DNA of 64,000 nucleotides from Oxalobacteraceae sp. CFBP 13730 (GTDB taxonomy: Bacteria; Pseudomonadota; Gammaproteobacteria; Burkholderiales; Burkholderiaceae_D): NCBI GenBank assembly GCA_014841835.1, contig JACYUQ010000004.1:620001-684000 (forward strand), given 5' to 3'. Below are positions 29,716 to 39,368 of this stretch, one piece after another. A model generated the notes under the pieces. It was given only the letters and a program-made list of their open reading frames with translations. It searched no databases and was not told where the DNA came from. How positions within the stretch are numbered: position 1 is the first letter of the stretch; every line of letters begins with the position of its first letter. A program made the position numbers and the translations under genes.

Positions 29716-32139
29716 TCAGAAGGTGTAGTCCGCCTTCACATACGCCGTGCGGCCGTTCATCCCGAACGGGCAGGTTTCCCAGCAGTAGGTGAAGCCCAGT
29801 TGCGGGAAGGGTGCTGCGCGGACCGGGTCCCATTTGGTCGGGTAGGTGTCGAACAGGTTGTTGATCCCCGCCGACAGGCTCAGGCTCTTGTTGAACGTGT
29901 AGCGGCCCGTCAGGTCGACGATCCATTTGGCTTCCCACGTCTGCACGAACGGCGCCGTGAAGCCCTGGCCCTGTACTTCGCCGAAGTAGTTCGCACGGCC
30001 CGTCACGTTCCAGGCACCGGCCGTGTAGTCGGCCGAGACCACATGGTGCTTGCGCGGCTGGCCGCGTTCGATCAGCGTCACCTGTGCATCGTCGAACAGC
30101 TGCGCGCCGGTCAGCACGGGCGATTGCGAATTGCGCGCCTTGACCTCGGTCTTGTTGAAGCCCAGCTGACCGGACAGCACCAGGGTCGAGCCCTGGCCGC
30201 GGATGGTCTGCTGTGCCACCAGGTCCAGGCCCGTGGTTGAGGTGTCGATCGCATTGGTGAAGAACTGCGCCTGGCCCACGCGCAGCGGATCGAGGATCGC
30301 GCGGATCGGGCACGCGGCAGGCGTTGCGCAGGCGCCCGACTCCGGCGAGATCGTGCTCGAGAACACGATGCGGTCGTCGATCTTGGTGCGGTACACGTCG
30401 GCGGTCAGCGAGAACGTCGTTGTCGGCCGCAGGATCACGCCGATGCTGGCGCTCTTGGACGTTTCTTCTTTCAGCGGTGCGATGCCGAAGGCGCGCGTGA
30501 CGGCGCTGTCTTCGCGCGCCGTCAGCGTTTCGGTCAGCACGCCGGCCGCATTCAGGTTGGTCGAGACCGAGCTGTAGAACTTCTGCTGCACGCCCGGGGC
30601 GCGGAAGCCCGTCGATACGCTGCCGCGTACGCCCAACGAGCGGCTCGGGTCCCAGCGCGCATTGAGCTTGCCGATCGTCGTGTTGCCGAAGTCCGAATAG
30701 CGCTCGTGCCGCACTGCTGCGCCGACCGAGACATCCGGGCCGAACTTGCGTTCCAGGTCGACGTAGAAGGACGTGTTGTGGCGGCCCTGGTCGACCGCCG
30801 TCGACGGCGTGTAGCCTGGGAAGCCCTGGATGCCCGATGCAGCGATGCCGCCGGTCTGATCGCGGATGATGATGGCCGGGTTGTTGGTGCGGCCGTACTG
30901 GTACGAGACCGGGTCGCCCGCCTCGATCTCGTAATTGTCGCGGCGCCATTCGACGCCGGCAGCGACGAACAGCTCGCCGCCCATCAGGTTCACCGGGCCC
31001 TTGAAATCGAGGTTGAACGTGGTCTGTTCGAACTTGAGCGTGCCGGTGTCGGCTTCCCGCGGCGATTCGCCGTTCTCGTACCAGTAGCTGACGTTGATCG
31101 AGTTCCGTTCGTGGAACTGGAGCTGGCTGCGGCCGTGGTTCACGCTTGCGTCCATCGACCAGTCGCGGCCCAGGTCGTGGCGGTAGCCGACGGCAAGCGA
31201 CGCATCCTGCACGGTGGTGACGATGTTCGGCAGGAAGCCTTCCGGGTACACCGCCGGGACGTTGCGCCCATCTTCCTTCGGGCGGAAGAAGCCGCCCGAA
31301 TCGCCCTTGCGTTTCGAGGCGCCGCCGAACGCATACAGCTCGCCACCACCCATCGGCAGGGCCGAATTCATCCACAGGTAGTAATCCTTGGCGTTGCTGT
31401 CGCCCAGGCGCTGCGTGACGCGCGGCGGATTGACGCGCGCCGTGTCCAGGCCGGCGCGGTTGGTCTCGTCGCGCTTGCGCGCTTCGACCGACAGGTTCAG
31501 GTAGCCGCCGTCGCTGCCCAGTGCGAAGCCGCGGCTGGCGCTGGCCGAGTAGGTGTCGCCGTCGCCTTCATCGGTCGTGCCGGCGCTGGCGCTGAGGGTG
31601 CCGTTGCCCACGCCCTTCTTGAGGATGATGTTGATGACGCCCGCGATGGCGTCTGACCCGTACTGGGCGGCGGCGCCGTCGCGCAGCACTTCGATCGACT
31701 GGATCGCCGACAGCGGGATCGCGTTGATGTCGGTGCCGGCCGAGCCGCGGCCGATCGTTTGCTGCACATTGACCAGCGCCTGCTGGTGGCGGCGTTTGCC
31801 GTTGATCAGCACGAGCAGCTGATCGGGGCCGAGGCCGCGCAGCGTGGCGGGGCGGATGATGTCGGTGCCGTCGCTGACGAAGGTCGACGTGAAGTTGAAC
31901 GACGGGTCGAGGTCTTGCAGCACCTTTCCCAGTTCGAGCGTGCCGGCCGACTGGATGTCTTTGGTGCTGATCAGGCCCACGGGCACGGCGGTATCGAGCG
32001 CCGTCTTGGCCTGGGTGCGCGAGCCGAGCACCACGACTTGCGACATATTGCTGTCGGCTTCCTGGGCGCCGGCTGGTGCGAGCGCCGCCAACATAGCCGA
32101 CGCCAGCAGGGCGCGTCGTGGCAGTGTGTTCTTCTTCAT
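29716..32139 (-). CDS. TonB-dependent outer membrane receptor
   Basis: 807 residues. Signal peptide to about residue 25 (PAGAQ), a TonB-box-like VVVLG near 36, a plug domain (ISTKDIQSAGTLELGKVLQDLDPSFN, TLRGLGPDQLLVLINGKRRH, IEVLRDGAAAQYGSDAIAGVINIILKK) and a 22-strand barrel ending in the aromatic YVKADYTF. It imports an unidentified ligand using proton-motive force via TonB/ExbBD. No dedicated regulator or neighbouring enzyme is on the same strand, so the substrate cannot be guessed. It is transcribed towards the MoxR cluster. GGGG lies about 11 bases before the ATG. Confidence 0.92.
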   Translation of the reverse strand: MKKNTLPRRALLASAMLAALAPAGAQEADSNMSQVVVLGSRTQAKTALDTAVPVGLISTKDIQSAGTLELGKVLQDLDPSFNFTSTFVSDGTDIIRPATLRGLGPDQLLVLINGKRRHQQALVNVQQTIGRGSAGTDINAIPLSAIQSIEVLRDGAAAQYGSDAIAGVINIILKKGVGNGTLSASAGTTDEGDGDTYSASASRGFALGSDGGYLNLSVEARKRDETNRAGLDTARVNPPRVTQRLGDSNAKDYYLWMNSALPMGGGELYAFGGASKRKGDSGGFFRPKEDGRNVPAVYPEGFLPNIVTTVQDASLAVGYRHDLGRDWSMDASVNHGRSQLQFHERNSINVSYWYENGESPREADTGTLKFEQTTFNLDFKGPVNLMGGELFVAAGVEWRRDNYEIEAGDPVSYQYGRTNNPAIIIRDQTGGIAASGIQGFPGYTPSTAVDQGRHNTSFYVDLERKFGPDVSVGAAVRHERYSDFGNTTIGKLNARWDPSRSLGVRGSVSTGFRAPGVQQKFYSSVSTNLNAAGVLTETLTAREDSAVTRAFGIAPLKEETSKSASIGVILRPTTTFSLTADVYRTKIDDRIVFSSTISPESGACATPAACPIRAILDPLRVGQAQFFTNAIDTSTTGLDLVAQQTIRGQGSTLVLSGQLGFNKTEVKARNSQSPVLTGAQLFDDAQVTLIERGQPRKHHVVSADYTAGAWNVTGRANYFGEVQGQGFTAPFVQTWEAKWIVDLTGRYTFNKSLSLSAGINNLFDTYPTKWDPVRAAPFPQLGFTYCWETCPFGMNGRTAYVKADYTF

Positions 32140-32562
32140 CCTCTGTCCCCTTTTTGTATGGATTTTTATGTCGCCCTGTTATCAGAGCTTCATTTAATCT
32201 TAGCAACGGGGTGGGTTGACGGCGACGACACACTTGAAATAAGTAAATACGAACGTGGCTATAAAGCAAATGCGTAGTACAAAAGAGACAGCTTTGCCTA
32301 TACGACGATACTTTTATGAGTAGCGAGTAGTGCCTTGAGTATTAAGTACTTTTTCTGCGGAAACAATGTTTGAAAGGTATTGTTTATTTGTTACGTTATT
32401 TAACAAGTTTTTCAAATGTGCGCACCATAAGACACGCTAGGATAGACACGAACTGATGCCAGATAGGCATGACGGCAGGCGGGGAGCATTCCGCCGACTG
32501 GATCTCGACCTTGTCTGCGCGCCGCGCGGGCCGGATCCGCCGACAACCGCAGGCAGCACACC
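32140..32562. other. 423-bp AT-rich intergenic region
   Basis: No credible gene. Noticeably AT-rich between about 32150 and 32430 compared with its surroundings. It must hold the promoter of the leftward TonB-dependent receptor gene and that of the rightward two-gene unit. The best minus-strand candidate is TTGCTA, 16 bp, TGATAA near 32181-32208, which is weak. Confidence 0.5.
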
Positions 32563-32760
32563 ATGATCCAGCGACGAACCGACGAGCGAACCGCGCTTGC
32601 CACCGAATATGCGTTATTCCTGGCAGAGACGCGCGGCGTCAACGCGGGGCTGGTCTACCTCGAAAGCTGCAACGTCTCACGAGAGATCCTGCTGCGCGCC
32701 ATGCAGGATCCCGCCGCCCGGCGTGTCCGGGAACGGCGCCAACGGCAACGGAACGATTAG
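32563..32760 (+). CDS. Small hypothetical protein (65 aa)
   Basis: 65 residues, not recognised. Charged and helical (RRTDERTALATEYALFLAETRGVNAGLVYLESCNVSREILLRAM), ending in a basic tail RRVRERRQRQRND. No signal peptide or membrane segment. Its stop is one base before the ATG of the next gene, which argues that it is translated. The compact helical shape with a basic tail would suit a small DNA- or RNA-binding protein or an adaptor, but this is only a guess. Confidence 0.55.
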   Translation: MIQRRTDERTALATEYALFLAETRGVNAGLVYLESCNVSREILLRAMQDPAARRVRERRQRQRND

Positions 32761-32761
32761 C

Positions 32762-33262
32762 ATGAATATCACCCAGCTTTGCAAACGCTATGGCCTCGAG
32801 CATTACGGCAGCCTCGAGAGCGCCTGGGACGCCCACAGCGCAACCGGCATCGTGCTGATGCAGCTCTGGCACGCGCCCAACCAGAAGATCAATGACCACC
32901 CACTGCCGGGCGCGCAGCTGCGCGTGCGCTGTCTCGACGCGTCTGACATCCCGGTGCCGCTGGACGACGCGCGGGCCGCGCGCGGGCGCAGCATCGAAGC
33001 GGTGGAGGGCGGCGCGCGTGGCTACGCCGCGATGTCGATTCCGCCGACACAGTCGCGCGGCGCGGGCGCCTGGGCCAAGTACGCCAACCTGGAACGCGTG
33101 TTCCCCGTGCTGGCGCTCGAGCGCGAGTCATGCGGCACTGTGTTCGCCGTACTGGGCGCGCCGGTGCCGGCGTCCGAACTGGGCGTGGCGTCGCCCGAAC
33201 CAGGGTATCGGGCGGGCACTGCGCGCCATCTCAACCTTGATGGTCGCGCATCCATTCCTTGA
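32762..33262 (+). CDS. Hypothetical protein (166 aa)
   Basis: 166 residues, not recognised. Soluble, beginning MNITQLCKRYGLEHYGSLESAWDAHSATGIVLMQLW; rich in Ala and Arg in the middle. The ATG at 32762 follows the 65-aa gene by one base and is preferred to in-frame starts further upstream that would overlap it. Its end overlaps the convergent spermidine-synthase-like gene by 32 bp, so one of the two ends is shared coding DNA. Function unknown. Confidence 0.6.
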   Translation: MNITQLCKRYGLEHYGSLESAWDAHSATGIVLMQLWHAPNQKINDHPLPGAQLRVRCLDASDIPVPLDDARAARGRSIEAVEGGARGYAAMSIPPTQSRGAGAWAKYANLERVFPVLALERESCGTVFAVLGAPVPASELGVASPEPGYRAGTARHLNLDGRASIP

Positions 33263-34013
33263 GACCGTTCACCCAGTTCTTGGCCGGCAGGTTCAGGCGC
33301 CGCTTGATCTCGCCGGCACGCTCGTAGAGCACTGAAAAGTCCAGCTGCGGCGCGTCCCTGAATGCCACCACGACCACATTCGCATCGTGCACCTCGGGCA
33401 GCCAGACGACGGCGTCGAACACCTGCTCCATGTTCAGGAAATTCTTGTCGTAGTTGCTGAAGTCGCCGAACACATTGGCGGTCATGACGCCGCCCGGCGC
33501 CAGGCAATCCAGACAGCCCTGGTAGAAGGCTTCCGAATCGAGCACCGGGCCGCGTGCGTCCTGGTCGTACAAGTCCACCTGCAGCACGTCGGCCTTGCCG
33601 TGGTTGGCCGGATCGAGGACGAAGTCCATCGCGTCCTGCTCGCGCACGTCCAGCCGCGCATCGTTTTCCGGCAGGCCGAACAGGGCGCGGCAGATCGCGA
33701 TCACGTTGGGATTGAGTTCGACGGCCGTCACGCGCGTATCGGGAAAGCGGGCATACGTGAACTTGGTCAGCGCGGCGCTGCCCAGGCCAAGCTGCACAAC
33801 GTGGCGCGGCGCACTCTGGAACAGCGTCCACATCATCATCATCTGCACGTATTCGAGCTCGATTGTGTCCGGCTTGGCCAGCCGCATTGCGCCCTGCACC
33901 CACGAGGTGCCAAGGTGCAGGAAGCGCACGCCCTCGAATTCGTCGATGGTGGCAGGTGGATGGCCGGGCTGCGCGAAGCGCGGATCGATGACGGTGGGTG
34001 ACTTGGCGGACAT
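33231..34013 (-). CDS. Spermidine synthase-like (polyamine aminopropyltransferase fold) protein
   Basis: 260 residues. Rossmann methyltransferase-like core with VVQLGLGSAALTKFTYARFPDTRVTAVELNPNVIAICRALFGL (nucleotide-binding GxGxA and acidic loop), DVLQVDLYDQDARGPVLDSEAFYQGC and LAPGGVMTANVFGD, matching the SpeE-like group. Canonical SpeE transfers an aminopropyl group from decarboxylated SAM. The short N-terminus and altered substrate loop make the true substrate uncertain. It stands alone, leftward, 55 bp after the end of the histidine kinase gene. Confidence 0.78.
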   Translation of the reverse strand: MSAKSPTVIDPRFAQPGHPPATIDEFEGVRFLHLGTSWVQGAMRLAKPDTIELEYVQMMMMWTLFQSAPRHVVQLGLGSAALTKFTYARFPDTRVTAVELNPNVIAICRALFGLPENDARLDVREQDAMDFVLDPANHGKADVLQVDLYDQDARGPVLDSEAFYQGCLDCLAPGGVMTANVFGDFSNYDKNFLNMEQVFDAVVWLPEVHDANVVVVAFRDAPQLDFSVLYERAGEIKRRLNLPAKNWVNGLKEWMRDHQG

Positions 34014-34068
34014 GGCACGAAGCGGTGGAGGGCAAAGCCGATGTTACCAGAGCCGCCGATGCAGGCTC

Positions 34069-35418
34069 TCAGGTCGCCGCCAGCGCCGGCAGGAACAGCG
34101 TCACGGCCAGGCCGCCGCCGTCGCGATTGGCCAAGAGGATGCGCCCGCCGTGCGCCTCGGCGATCTCGCGCGCGAGCGCAAGACCAAGGCCGGTGCCGGC
34201 GCGCTTGGTCGAATAGAACGGCACCAGCGCGTGGGTCAGCACCGCGTCGCTCATGCCGCTGCCGCGGTCCGTCACGTCGATGCGCACCTGGTCCTGCACG
34301 CGCCGTATCTGCAGCTGCACGGCCTCTGGCCTGGAGCCTGACTCGTGCGCGTTCTTCAGGAGATTGAGCAGCGCCTGCTCGAGCTGCGCGGCGTCGATCC
34401 AGGCTGCATCCGGTGGCAGTTCGCCCGCGATGGTAAAGGTCACCTGGCCGGCCAGGCGCGTGACCAGGGCTGGCCAGCTGCAGGCTTCCAGGCGCGGCGT
34501 GGGCAGCTTGGCAAAGCGTGCGTAACCCGAGATGAAGCTCTCCAGGTGGCGCGTGCGTTCGCCGATCGTTTCCAGGATCTGCGGCAGGCGTTCGAGCTGG
34601 CCGCGCCGTACCAGCTCCGCCCCGGAGTGCGCGAGCGACGCCAGTGGCGCCAGCGAGTTGTTCAATTCGTGGCTGATCACGCGGATGACTTTTTTCCAGG
34701 TCTGCACTTCCTGGCGCCGCAGTTCGACGGTCAGGTGGCGCAGCAGCAGCAGCTCGTGGCGCCGGCCATTGAGCGTGAACGTGCTGCGGGCCAGGTGATA
34801 GACCTCTTCGGCCTCGCCTTCGCCGGCCGTAAACAGGCCGTCGCCACCGCGCGCCAGCGCGTCACGCAGGGCCGCCGAAGCATCATCGAGCACCGCCCGC
34901 AGGCTGTGGCCTTCGAGCTTGCGCCCCTGCGCCAGCAACTGGCGCGCGGCGATGTTGGCGAACACGATGGCGCCGCCGGGCGTTGTCGAATCGGCCACCA
35001 GCAGCATCGCCACCGGCGTGTTCTGCACCATCGAGTCGAGCAGCAGTTCTCGCTGCACCAGGTCCAGCCGCTGCTCGCGCAGCACGTTGCCCAGGTTGTT
35101 GTGGGCCGCGATCAGGTCACGCAGTTCATCGTTGTGCGGCCAGTGCAGGCTGCACGAAAAGTCGCCGTCGCGGTAGCTGTCGACGGTGCCCTCCAGCGCC
35201 CGGAACAGCGACAGCACCGGCTGCAGCTGCGCGCGCAGCGTGATGACGGCCAGCGGCACCAGCGCAAGCAGGCAGATGGCCAGTACCAGCAGCGGCCGGG
35301 CGGGCAGCAAGTGATCCAGCAGGAGCGCGGCGAGCACCGCCAGCGCGAGCAGGGTGCCCACCAGTGCCGACAGCCGCGTGACGAGGGAAAACCTGGGCTG
35401 GCGCGCGCTGTCGGTCAT
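34069..35418 (-). CDS. Membrane histidine kinase (NtrY-like), partner of the sigma-54 regulator
   Basis: 449 residues. Two membrane segments (about 13-37 and 41-61), a HAMP-like linker, a PAS-like domain (about 125-230), then the phosphoacceptor helix VISHELNNSLAPLASLAHSG with His250 and an ATPase domain (LNLLKNAHESG N box, DRGSGM, GTGLGLALAREIAEAHGG). The HELNN form of the H box is typical of kinases paired with sigma-54 response regulators. It overlaps the regulator gene by 4 bp and is last in the exporter operon, so it probably senses what the exporter handles. Confidence 0.92.
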   Translation of the reverse strand: MTDSARQPRFSLVTRLSALVGTLLALAVLAALLLDHLLPARPLLVLAICLLALVPLAVITLRAQLQPVLSLFRALEGTVDSYRDGDFSCSLHWPHNDELRDLIAAHNNLGNVLREQRLDLVQRELLLDSMVQNTPVAMLLVADSTTPGGAIVFANIAARQLLAQGRKLEGHSLRAVLDDASAALRDALARGGDGLFTAGEGEAEEVYHLARSTFTLNGRRHELLLLRHLTVELRRQEVQTWKKVIRVISHELNNSLAPLASLAHSGAELVRRGQLERLPQILETIGERTRHLESFISGYARFAKLPTPRLEACSWPALVTRLAGQVTFTIAGELPPDAAWIDAAQLEQALLNLLKNAHESGSRPEAVQLQIRRVQDQVRIDVTDRGSGMSDAVLTHALVPFYSTKRAGTGLGLALAREIAEAHGGRILLANRDGGGLAVTLFLPALAAT

Positions 35419-36758
35419 GGCCGCGCGATGCCCAGGCGCTCCATGCGGCGGTACAGTGCCTGGCGCGACAGCCCGAGGTCGGCCGCCGCCTGCGCCACCA
35501 CGCCGCCCGCGCGCGCCAGGGCGGCCACCAGCGCGGCGCGGTCCGGCTCCGCTTCCTGGCCTGGCGCGGGCGCCGGCGTGCTCGCTGCCGGCAGTCCCAG
35601 GTCGGCCACCATGACGGTATCGCCGTGGGACAGCAGGCTGGCGCGCGCCATCACGTTTTTCAGCTCACGCACATTGCCGGGCCACGGATAGGTCATCAGC
35701 GCCGCTTCGCTGGCCGGATGCAGTGCCTTGCCGGCGGCCAGGAACGAACGGGCCAGCGGCAGGATGTCGCCCGGGCGCGCGCCCAGTGGCGGCAGGCGCA
35801 GCTCGATCACGTTCAAGCGGTAGAACAGGTCTTCGCGAAAGGTGCCGGCGCGGATCATCGCGCCCAGGTCGGCGTTGGTGGCGCTGATCACGCGCACGCG
35901 CACCTGGCGTTCGCGGTTCGAGCCCAGCCGCTCGAAGCGGCCCGTTTCCAGCACCCGCAGCAGTTTCATCTGGCCGGCCAGCGGCAGGTTGCCGATTTCG
36001 TCGAGGAACAGCGTGCCGCCATCGGCTGCTTCGAACTTGCCTTCGCGCGCTTTCGATGCGCCCGTGTAGGCGCCGGCGTCGGCGCCGAACAACTCGACCT
36101 CGATCAGTTCGGACGGCAGGGCGCCGCAATTGAGCACCACGAACGGGCCGTCGGCCACCTGCGAGTTGGCCTTGATGATGTCGGCGATGCGCTCCTTGCC
36201 GGCGCCGTTCGGGCCGGTAATCAGCACTGGCACGTCGGCGCGCGCGACCTGGCAGGCCAGGTGCAGCACGCGTTCGGTGGCCGGGTCTTGCCAGACCAGG
36301 CCACGCAGGTCGAAGTTCTGCTCGAGCGCCAGCCGCGCCTTGCGCTCGTGCTGCAGGCGGCTGCCCAGCGCGCGGTTGGCTTGCCCCAGTTCGATCAGGT
36401 TGCTGACGCTGGCCAGCAGGCGCTCGTCGTTCCACGGCTTGGGCAGGTAGTCGGCGGCGCCGGCCTTGACCAGGTCGACCGCTGCGTCCAGATGCGTCCA
36501 CGCAGTGAGCAGGATCACCGGCAGGTCGGGGTGGCGTGCGCGGATCGCGCGAAACAGTGCCACGCCTTCTTCGCCCGACGTGGTGTCGGCCGTGAAGTTC
36601 ATGTCCTGGATCACCAGGTCGATCGGTTCGCGCGCCAGCAAATCCAGGCCTTCTTCGGGCGAGAGCGCGCGCAGCGTGGCGATGTCGTGCAGTGAAAACA
36701 GCACGTCGAGCGCCATGGCGACGGCGGCGTTGTCGTCAATGATGAGAACGGTGGGCAT
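35415..36758 (-). CDS. Sigma-54-dependent response regulator (NtrC type)
   Basis: 447 residues. Receiver domain with phosphoacceptor Asp52 (VIQDMNF) and Lys107; AAA+ domain with Walker A GPNGAGKE (182-189), the sigma-54 contact loop GAYTGA (229-234), Walker B TLFLDEIGNL (253-254) and the FREDLFYRLNV region; C-terminal Fis-type helix-turn-helix (AAADLGLSRQALYRRMERLGI). It activates sigma-54 promoters by ATP-driven remodelling. The most likely target is the operon's own promoter at 41401 with upstream repeats at 41453. The start at 36758 gives the family-typical MPTVLIIDDN; an ATG four codons upstream (36770) is possible. Confidence 0.93.
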   Translation of the reverse strand: MPTVLIIDDNAAVAMALDVLFSLHDIATLRALSPEEGLDLLAREPIDLVIQDMNFTADTTSGEEGVALFRAIRARHPDLPVILLTAWTHLDAAVDLVKAGAADYLPKPWNDERLLASVSNLIELGQANRALGSRLQHERKARLALEQNFDLRGLVWQDPATERVLHLACQVARADVPVLITGPNGAGKERIADIIKANSQVADGPFVVLNCGALPSELIEVELFGADAGAYTGASKAREGKFEAADGGTLFLDEIGNLPLAGQMKLLRVLETGRFERLGSNRERQVRVRVISATNADLGAMIRAGTFREDLFYRLNVIELRLPPLGARPGDILPLARSFLAAGKALHPASEAALMTYPWPGNVRELKNVMARASLLSHGDTVMVADLGLPAASTPAPAPGQEAEPDRAALVAALARAGGVVAQAAADLGLSRQALYRRMERLGIARP

Positions 36759-36787
36759 GGCCGCCAGCATAGCACCCGCGCGCCCCC

Positions 36788-38020
36788 TCACAGGCTGCGG
36801 GTGGCCAGCGCCGGCGAGGTGCGCGCCGCGCGCCAGGCCGGGCCATACGCCGCCAGGATGCCGATCACCCAGAACATCAGTGCGCCGCCGATCAGGTACG
36901 CCACCGGCAGACGCGCCATCTCGAGCTTGGTCACCAAAAGCTGGTTCAGACCAACGCCCAGCAGCACGCCGCCGGCCACGCCGGCGCTCGTGATCATCAC
37001 GTTCTCGACGATGAAGTAGCGCAGAATGTCGATCTTGCGCGCACCAAGTGCACGACGCACACCGATCTGCTTGCGGCGCTGCGTCACCCACAGGCTGGCC
37101 ATGCCGACGATGCCGCTGCAGGTCACCAGGAGCAGCAGCACGCTGACCGTCACCAGCATCCACGACAGTGCAAGGTCGGCGCGGTAGCGGTTCTTGCGGT
37201 CTTCCTGGGTTGTCTTGATGCGCATGATCATCGGCGTGGCCGACGATGCGCGCAGCGCCTGCTCGGCTGCCTGCATCACGCGGTCGCGCTGCCCCGGTTC
37301 GCTGCGCATCGCATACATCGCCCCCCCGCTGCCATAGTGCCGTGCGGGCATGATCATCGAAAATTCGCCGCGTTCACCCACTTCGGCGTGGGCGCTCGCC
37401 AGGCGCTCGACCACACCGATCACCCGGGCGCCGGGCGCGCCGTCGCCGATGCCGAAGTACAGGGTCTTGCCCACCGCCGATGCGCCGGGCCACAGCTTGC
37501 CGGCCAGGGCGCGCGTCACGATCATCTGCGTCGGCACCTCGGCGTTGGTCGTTTCGTTCACCTCTGGGATGTCCGGGCTGGCAAAATCGCGTCCTTCGAC
37601 CAGTTGCAGGCCCAGCGCCCTGACCAGCGAATCGCCCGTGAAATAGGTCGATGCGTAGGCGCTTTCGCGCGCCTGTCGGGGATCGGCCGCGATGCTGGAC
37701 GTGCCGCCGCTGCTGGACATCGGCATCTGCGATACCTGCGCCACCGCCGCCATGCCCGGCACCGCGCGCAGCACGTCGAGCTCGCGCTTGATCGAGGCGA
37801 GCATCTGTTCCGGCGTGTCCTGGTTCAGATGACGCAGCGAAAAATAGAAGGTCGCGGCTTCGTCCTGCAGCCCCGATGGCCGCGCCGCCATGGCGCGCCG
37901 CTCATTGACGATGTGCAGGGCGTTGGCCAGGATCGCCAGGCTCAGGGCGACCTGCATGGCCACCAGAATGGGGCCGGTCTTGTTGCGCATGAGCGCCGAC
38001 AGGATGGGGCGGATTTCCAT
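36788..38020 (-). CDS. MacB-like ABC transporter permease (second of two)
   Basis: 410 residues with the MacB/FtsX architecture: an N-terminal membrane helix (GPILVAMQVALSLAILANAL), a large periplasmic MacB_PCD-type domain (about 45-275) and three C-terminal helices (SWMLVTVSVLLLLVTCSGIVGM, GVAGGVLLGVGLNQLLV, LIGGALMFWVIGILAAYGP). The RRKQIGVRRALGA motif contacts the ATPase. GGGAGA before the ATG. It probably forms a heterodimeric mechanotransmission exporter with the permease just upstream. A 31-bp gap separates it from the permease gene and 29 bp from the regulator. Confidence 0.88.
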   Translation of the reverse strand: MEIRPILSALMRNKTGPILVAMQVALSLAILANALHIVNERRAMAARPSGLQDEAATFYFSLRHLNQDTPEQMLASIKRELDVLRAVPGMAAVAQVSQMPMSSSGGTSSIAADPRQARESAYASTYFTGDSLVRALGLQLVEGRDFASPDIPEVNETTNAEVPTQMIVTRALAGKLWPGASAVGKTLYFGIGDGAPGARVIGVVERLASAHAEVGERGEFSMIMPARHYGSGGAMYAMRSEPGQRDRVMQAAEQALRASSATPMIMRIKTTQEDRKNRYRADLALSWMLVTVSVLLLLVTCSGIVGMASLWVTQRRKQIGVRRALGARKIDILRYFIVENVMITSAGVAGGVLLGVGLNQLLVTKLEMARLPVAYLIGGALMFWVIGILAAYGPAWRAARTSPALATRSL

Positions 38021-38051
38021 GGTCAGTCTCCCGTGATGGTGTGGTGAGCGT

Positions 38052-39359
38052 TCATTGCGATTTGAGCTGGATGGCGGGCGTGACCTGACACGCGCGCCAG
38101 GTTGGCAGCAGGCCCGCGAGCACTGCAGCGGCAATCGACAGCACGAAGGTCAGGGCCAGCATTTGCCAGTCCATGCGCGCCACGGCGGCCATGTCCTTGC
38201 TCTGCATGCCGATCAGGGTCAGCGCGCCGACGGCCAGCCCCAGTCCCAGTACGCCGCCGGCCAGGCCCACCACGCCCGTCTCGATCAGGAACTGGCGGAA
38301 GATGTCGCGCTTCGACGCACCCAGGGCGCGGCGCACGCCCACTTCGGCGGCGCGTACCGAGAACTTTGCCAGCAGCAGGCCGACCGTGTTCACCAGGCAC
38401 AGAGCCAAAAAGCCGAAGGCGAGCCAGGCCGACAAGCGGGTGTCGTTGCCCACCACTTTCAGCTTTTCCATCCATCCCATGACGTCGTACAGTTCGACCG
38501 GCGCCGGTCGCGGCAGGCGCCCCAGCTTGCGCTGCTCGCTGGCGTAATTCTCGAGCGCGCCCTGCAGGTCGGCGCGATCGGCCCCCGAGCGGGTCTCGAA
38601 CCAGAGCTGGATCCAGGTGCACTCCGAGGCCAGCAGGCTGGCGTAGCCCGGATCGCGGACCTGGCTGCAATTGACGCTGCCGTAAGGCTGCAGTTCCTTG
38701 CGCACGGCAGTGGCCATCGGGATCATGAATTCTTCACCGGTGGCCGGGCCGCTGCCAATCAGCTTGTAGTAGCGTGGCATCGGGTTCCAGTCGCCCAGCA
38801 CGCCCACCACGGTGAACGGTTCGCCGCCCATGCGCAGGCGCTGACCCACCGGGTTGGCTTCGCCGAACATTTTTTCGGCCACCGTGCGGTTCAGGATTAC
38901 CACGTTCGCGCCGCGCGCTTCGTCTTCTGCACTCCACGGCTGGCCGTAGCGGAACGGCACGTCGAACATCGCGAAGAATGTACGTGTCGGCGCCAGGCCA
39001 TACGCCTGAAACGGGGCGCTGCCGGCGCGCGGCGGCTCGACCGGCATGCCGGTGGCGAACATGGCGACGCCGCGTTCGGCCGGCGGGTTGCGCAGCAAAT
39101 TCATCGCGTCCTGGTAGGTCGACTGCATATCGATCGGCTCCGATCCAGGGCTGTAACCATCGCGCCCGCCGTTGTCGATGAACGGCACGAACAGGCGCTC
39201 GCTCTTGGATGGAATCGGGTCGCCCGACATCGCGTGCAGGATGGTCAGCGTGGAGACGCTGGCCGCCACGCCGATCGCCAGCGTCAGCACCATCAGCGCG
39301 GTGAGATACGGATTGCGGCGCAGGCTGCGCACGCCAAGCATCAGGTAATAGCTGAACAT
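38052..39359 (-). CDS. MacB-like ABC transporter permease (first of two)
   Basis: 435 residues, same four-helix plan as its neighbour: N-terminal helix (YLTALMVLTLAIGVAASVSTL), periplasmic MacB_PCD-type domain including GEPFTVVGVLGDWNPMPRYYKL, and three C-terminal helices. The VRAAEVGVRRALGASKRDIFRQF coupling motif is intact. Ends in TPAIQLKSQ, as is common for the family. Lies 9 bp after the ATPase gene. Part of a tripartite-type export system with the membrane fusion protein at 40099; substrates could be peptides, lipopeptides or antibiotics. Confidence 0.88.
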   Translation of the reverse strand: MFSYYLMLGVRSLRRNPYLTALMVLTLAIGVAASVSTLTILHAMSGDPIPSKSERLFVPFIDNGGRDGYSPGSEPIDMQSTYQDAMNLLRNPPAERGVAMFATGMPVEPPRAGSAPFQAYGLAPTRTFFAMFDVPFRYGQPWSAEDEARGANVVILNRTVAEKMFGEANPVGQRLRMGGEPFTVVGVLGDWNPMPRYYKLIGSGPATGEEFMIPMATAVRKELQPYGSVNCSQVRDPGYASLLASECTWIQLWFETRSGADRADLQGALENYASEQRKLGRLPRPAPVELYDVMGWMEKLKVVGNDTRLSAWLAFGFLALCLVNTVGLLLAKFSVRAAEVGVRRALGASKRDIFRQFLIETGVVGLAGGVLGLGLAVGALTLIGMQSKDMAAVARMDWQMLALTFVLSIAAAVLAGLLPTWRACQVTPAIQLKSQ

Positions 39360-39368
39360 TGCCGCTCC

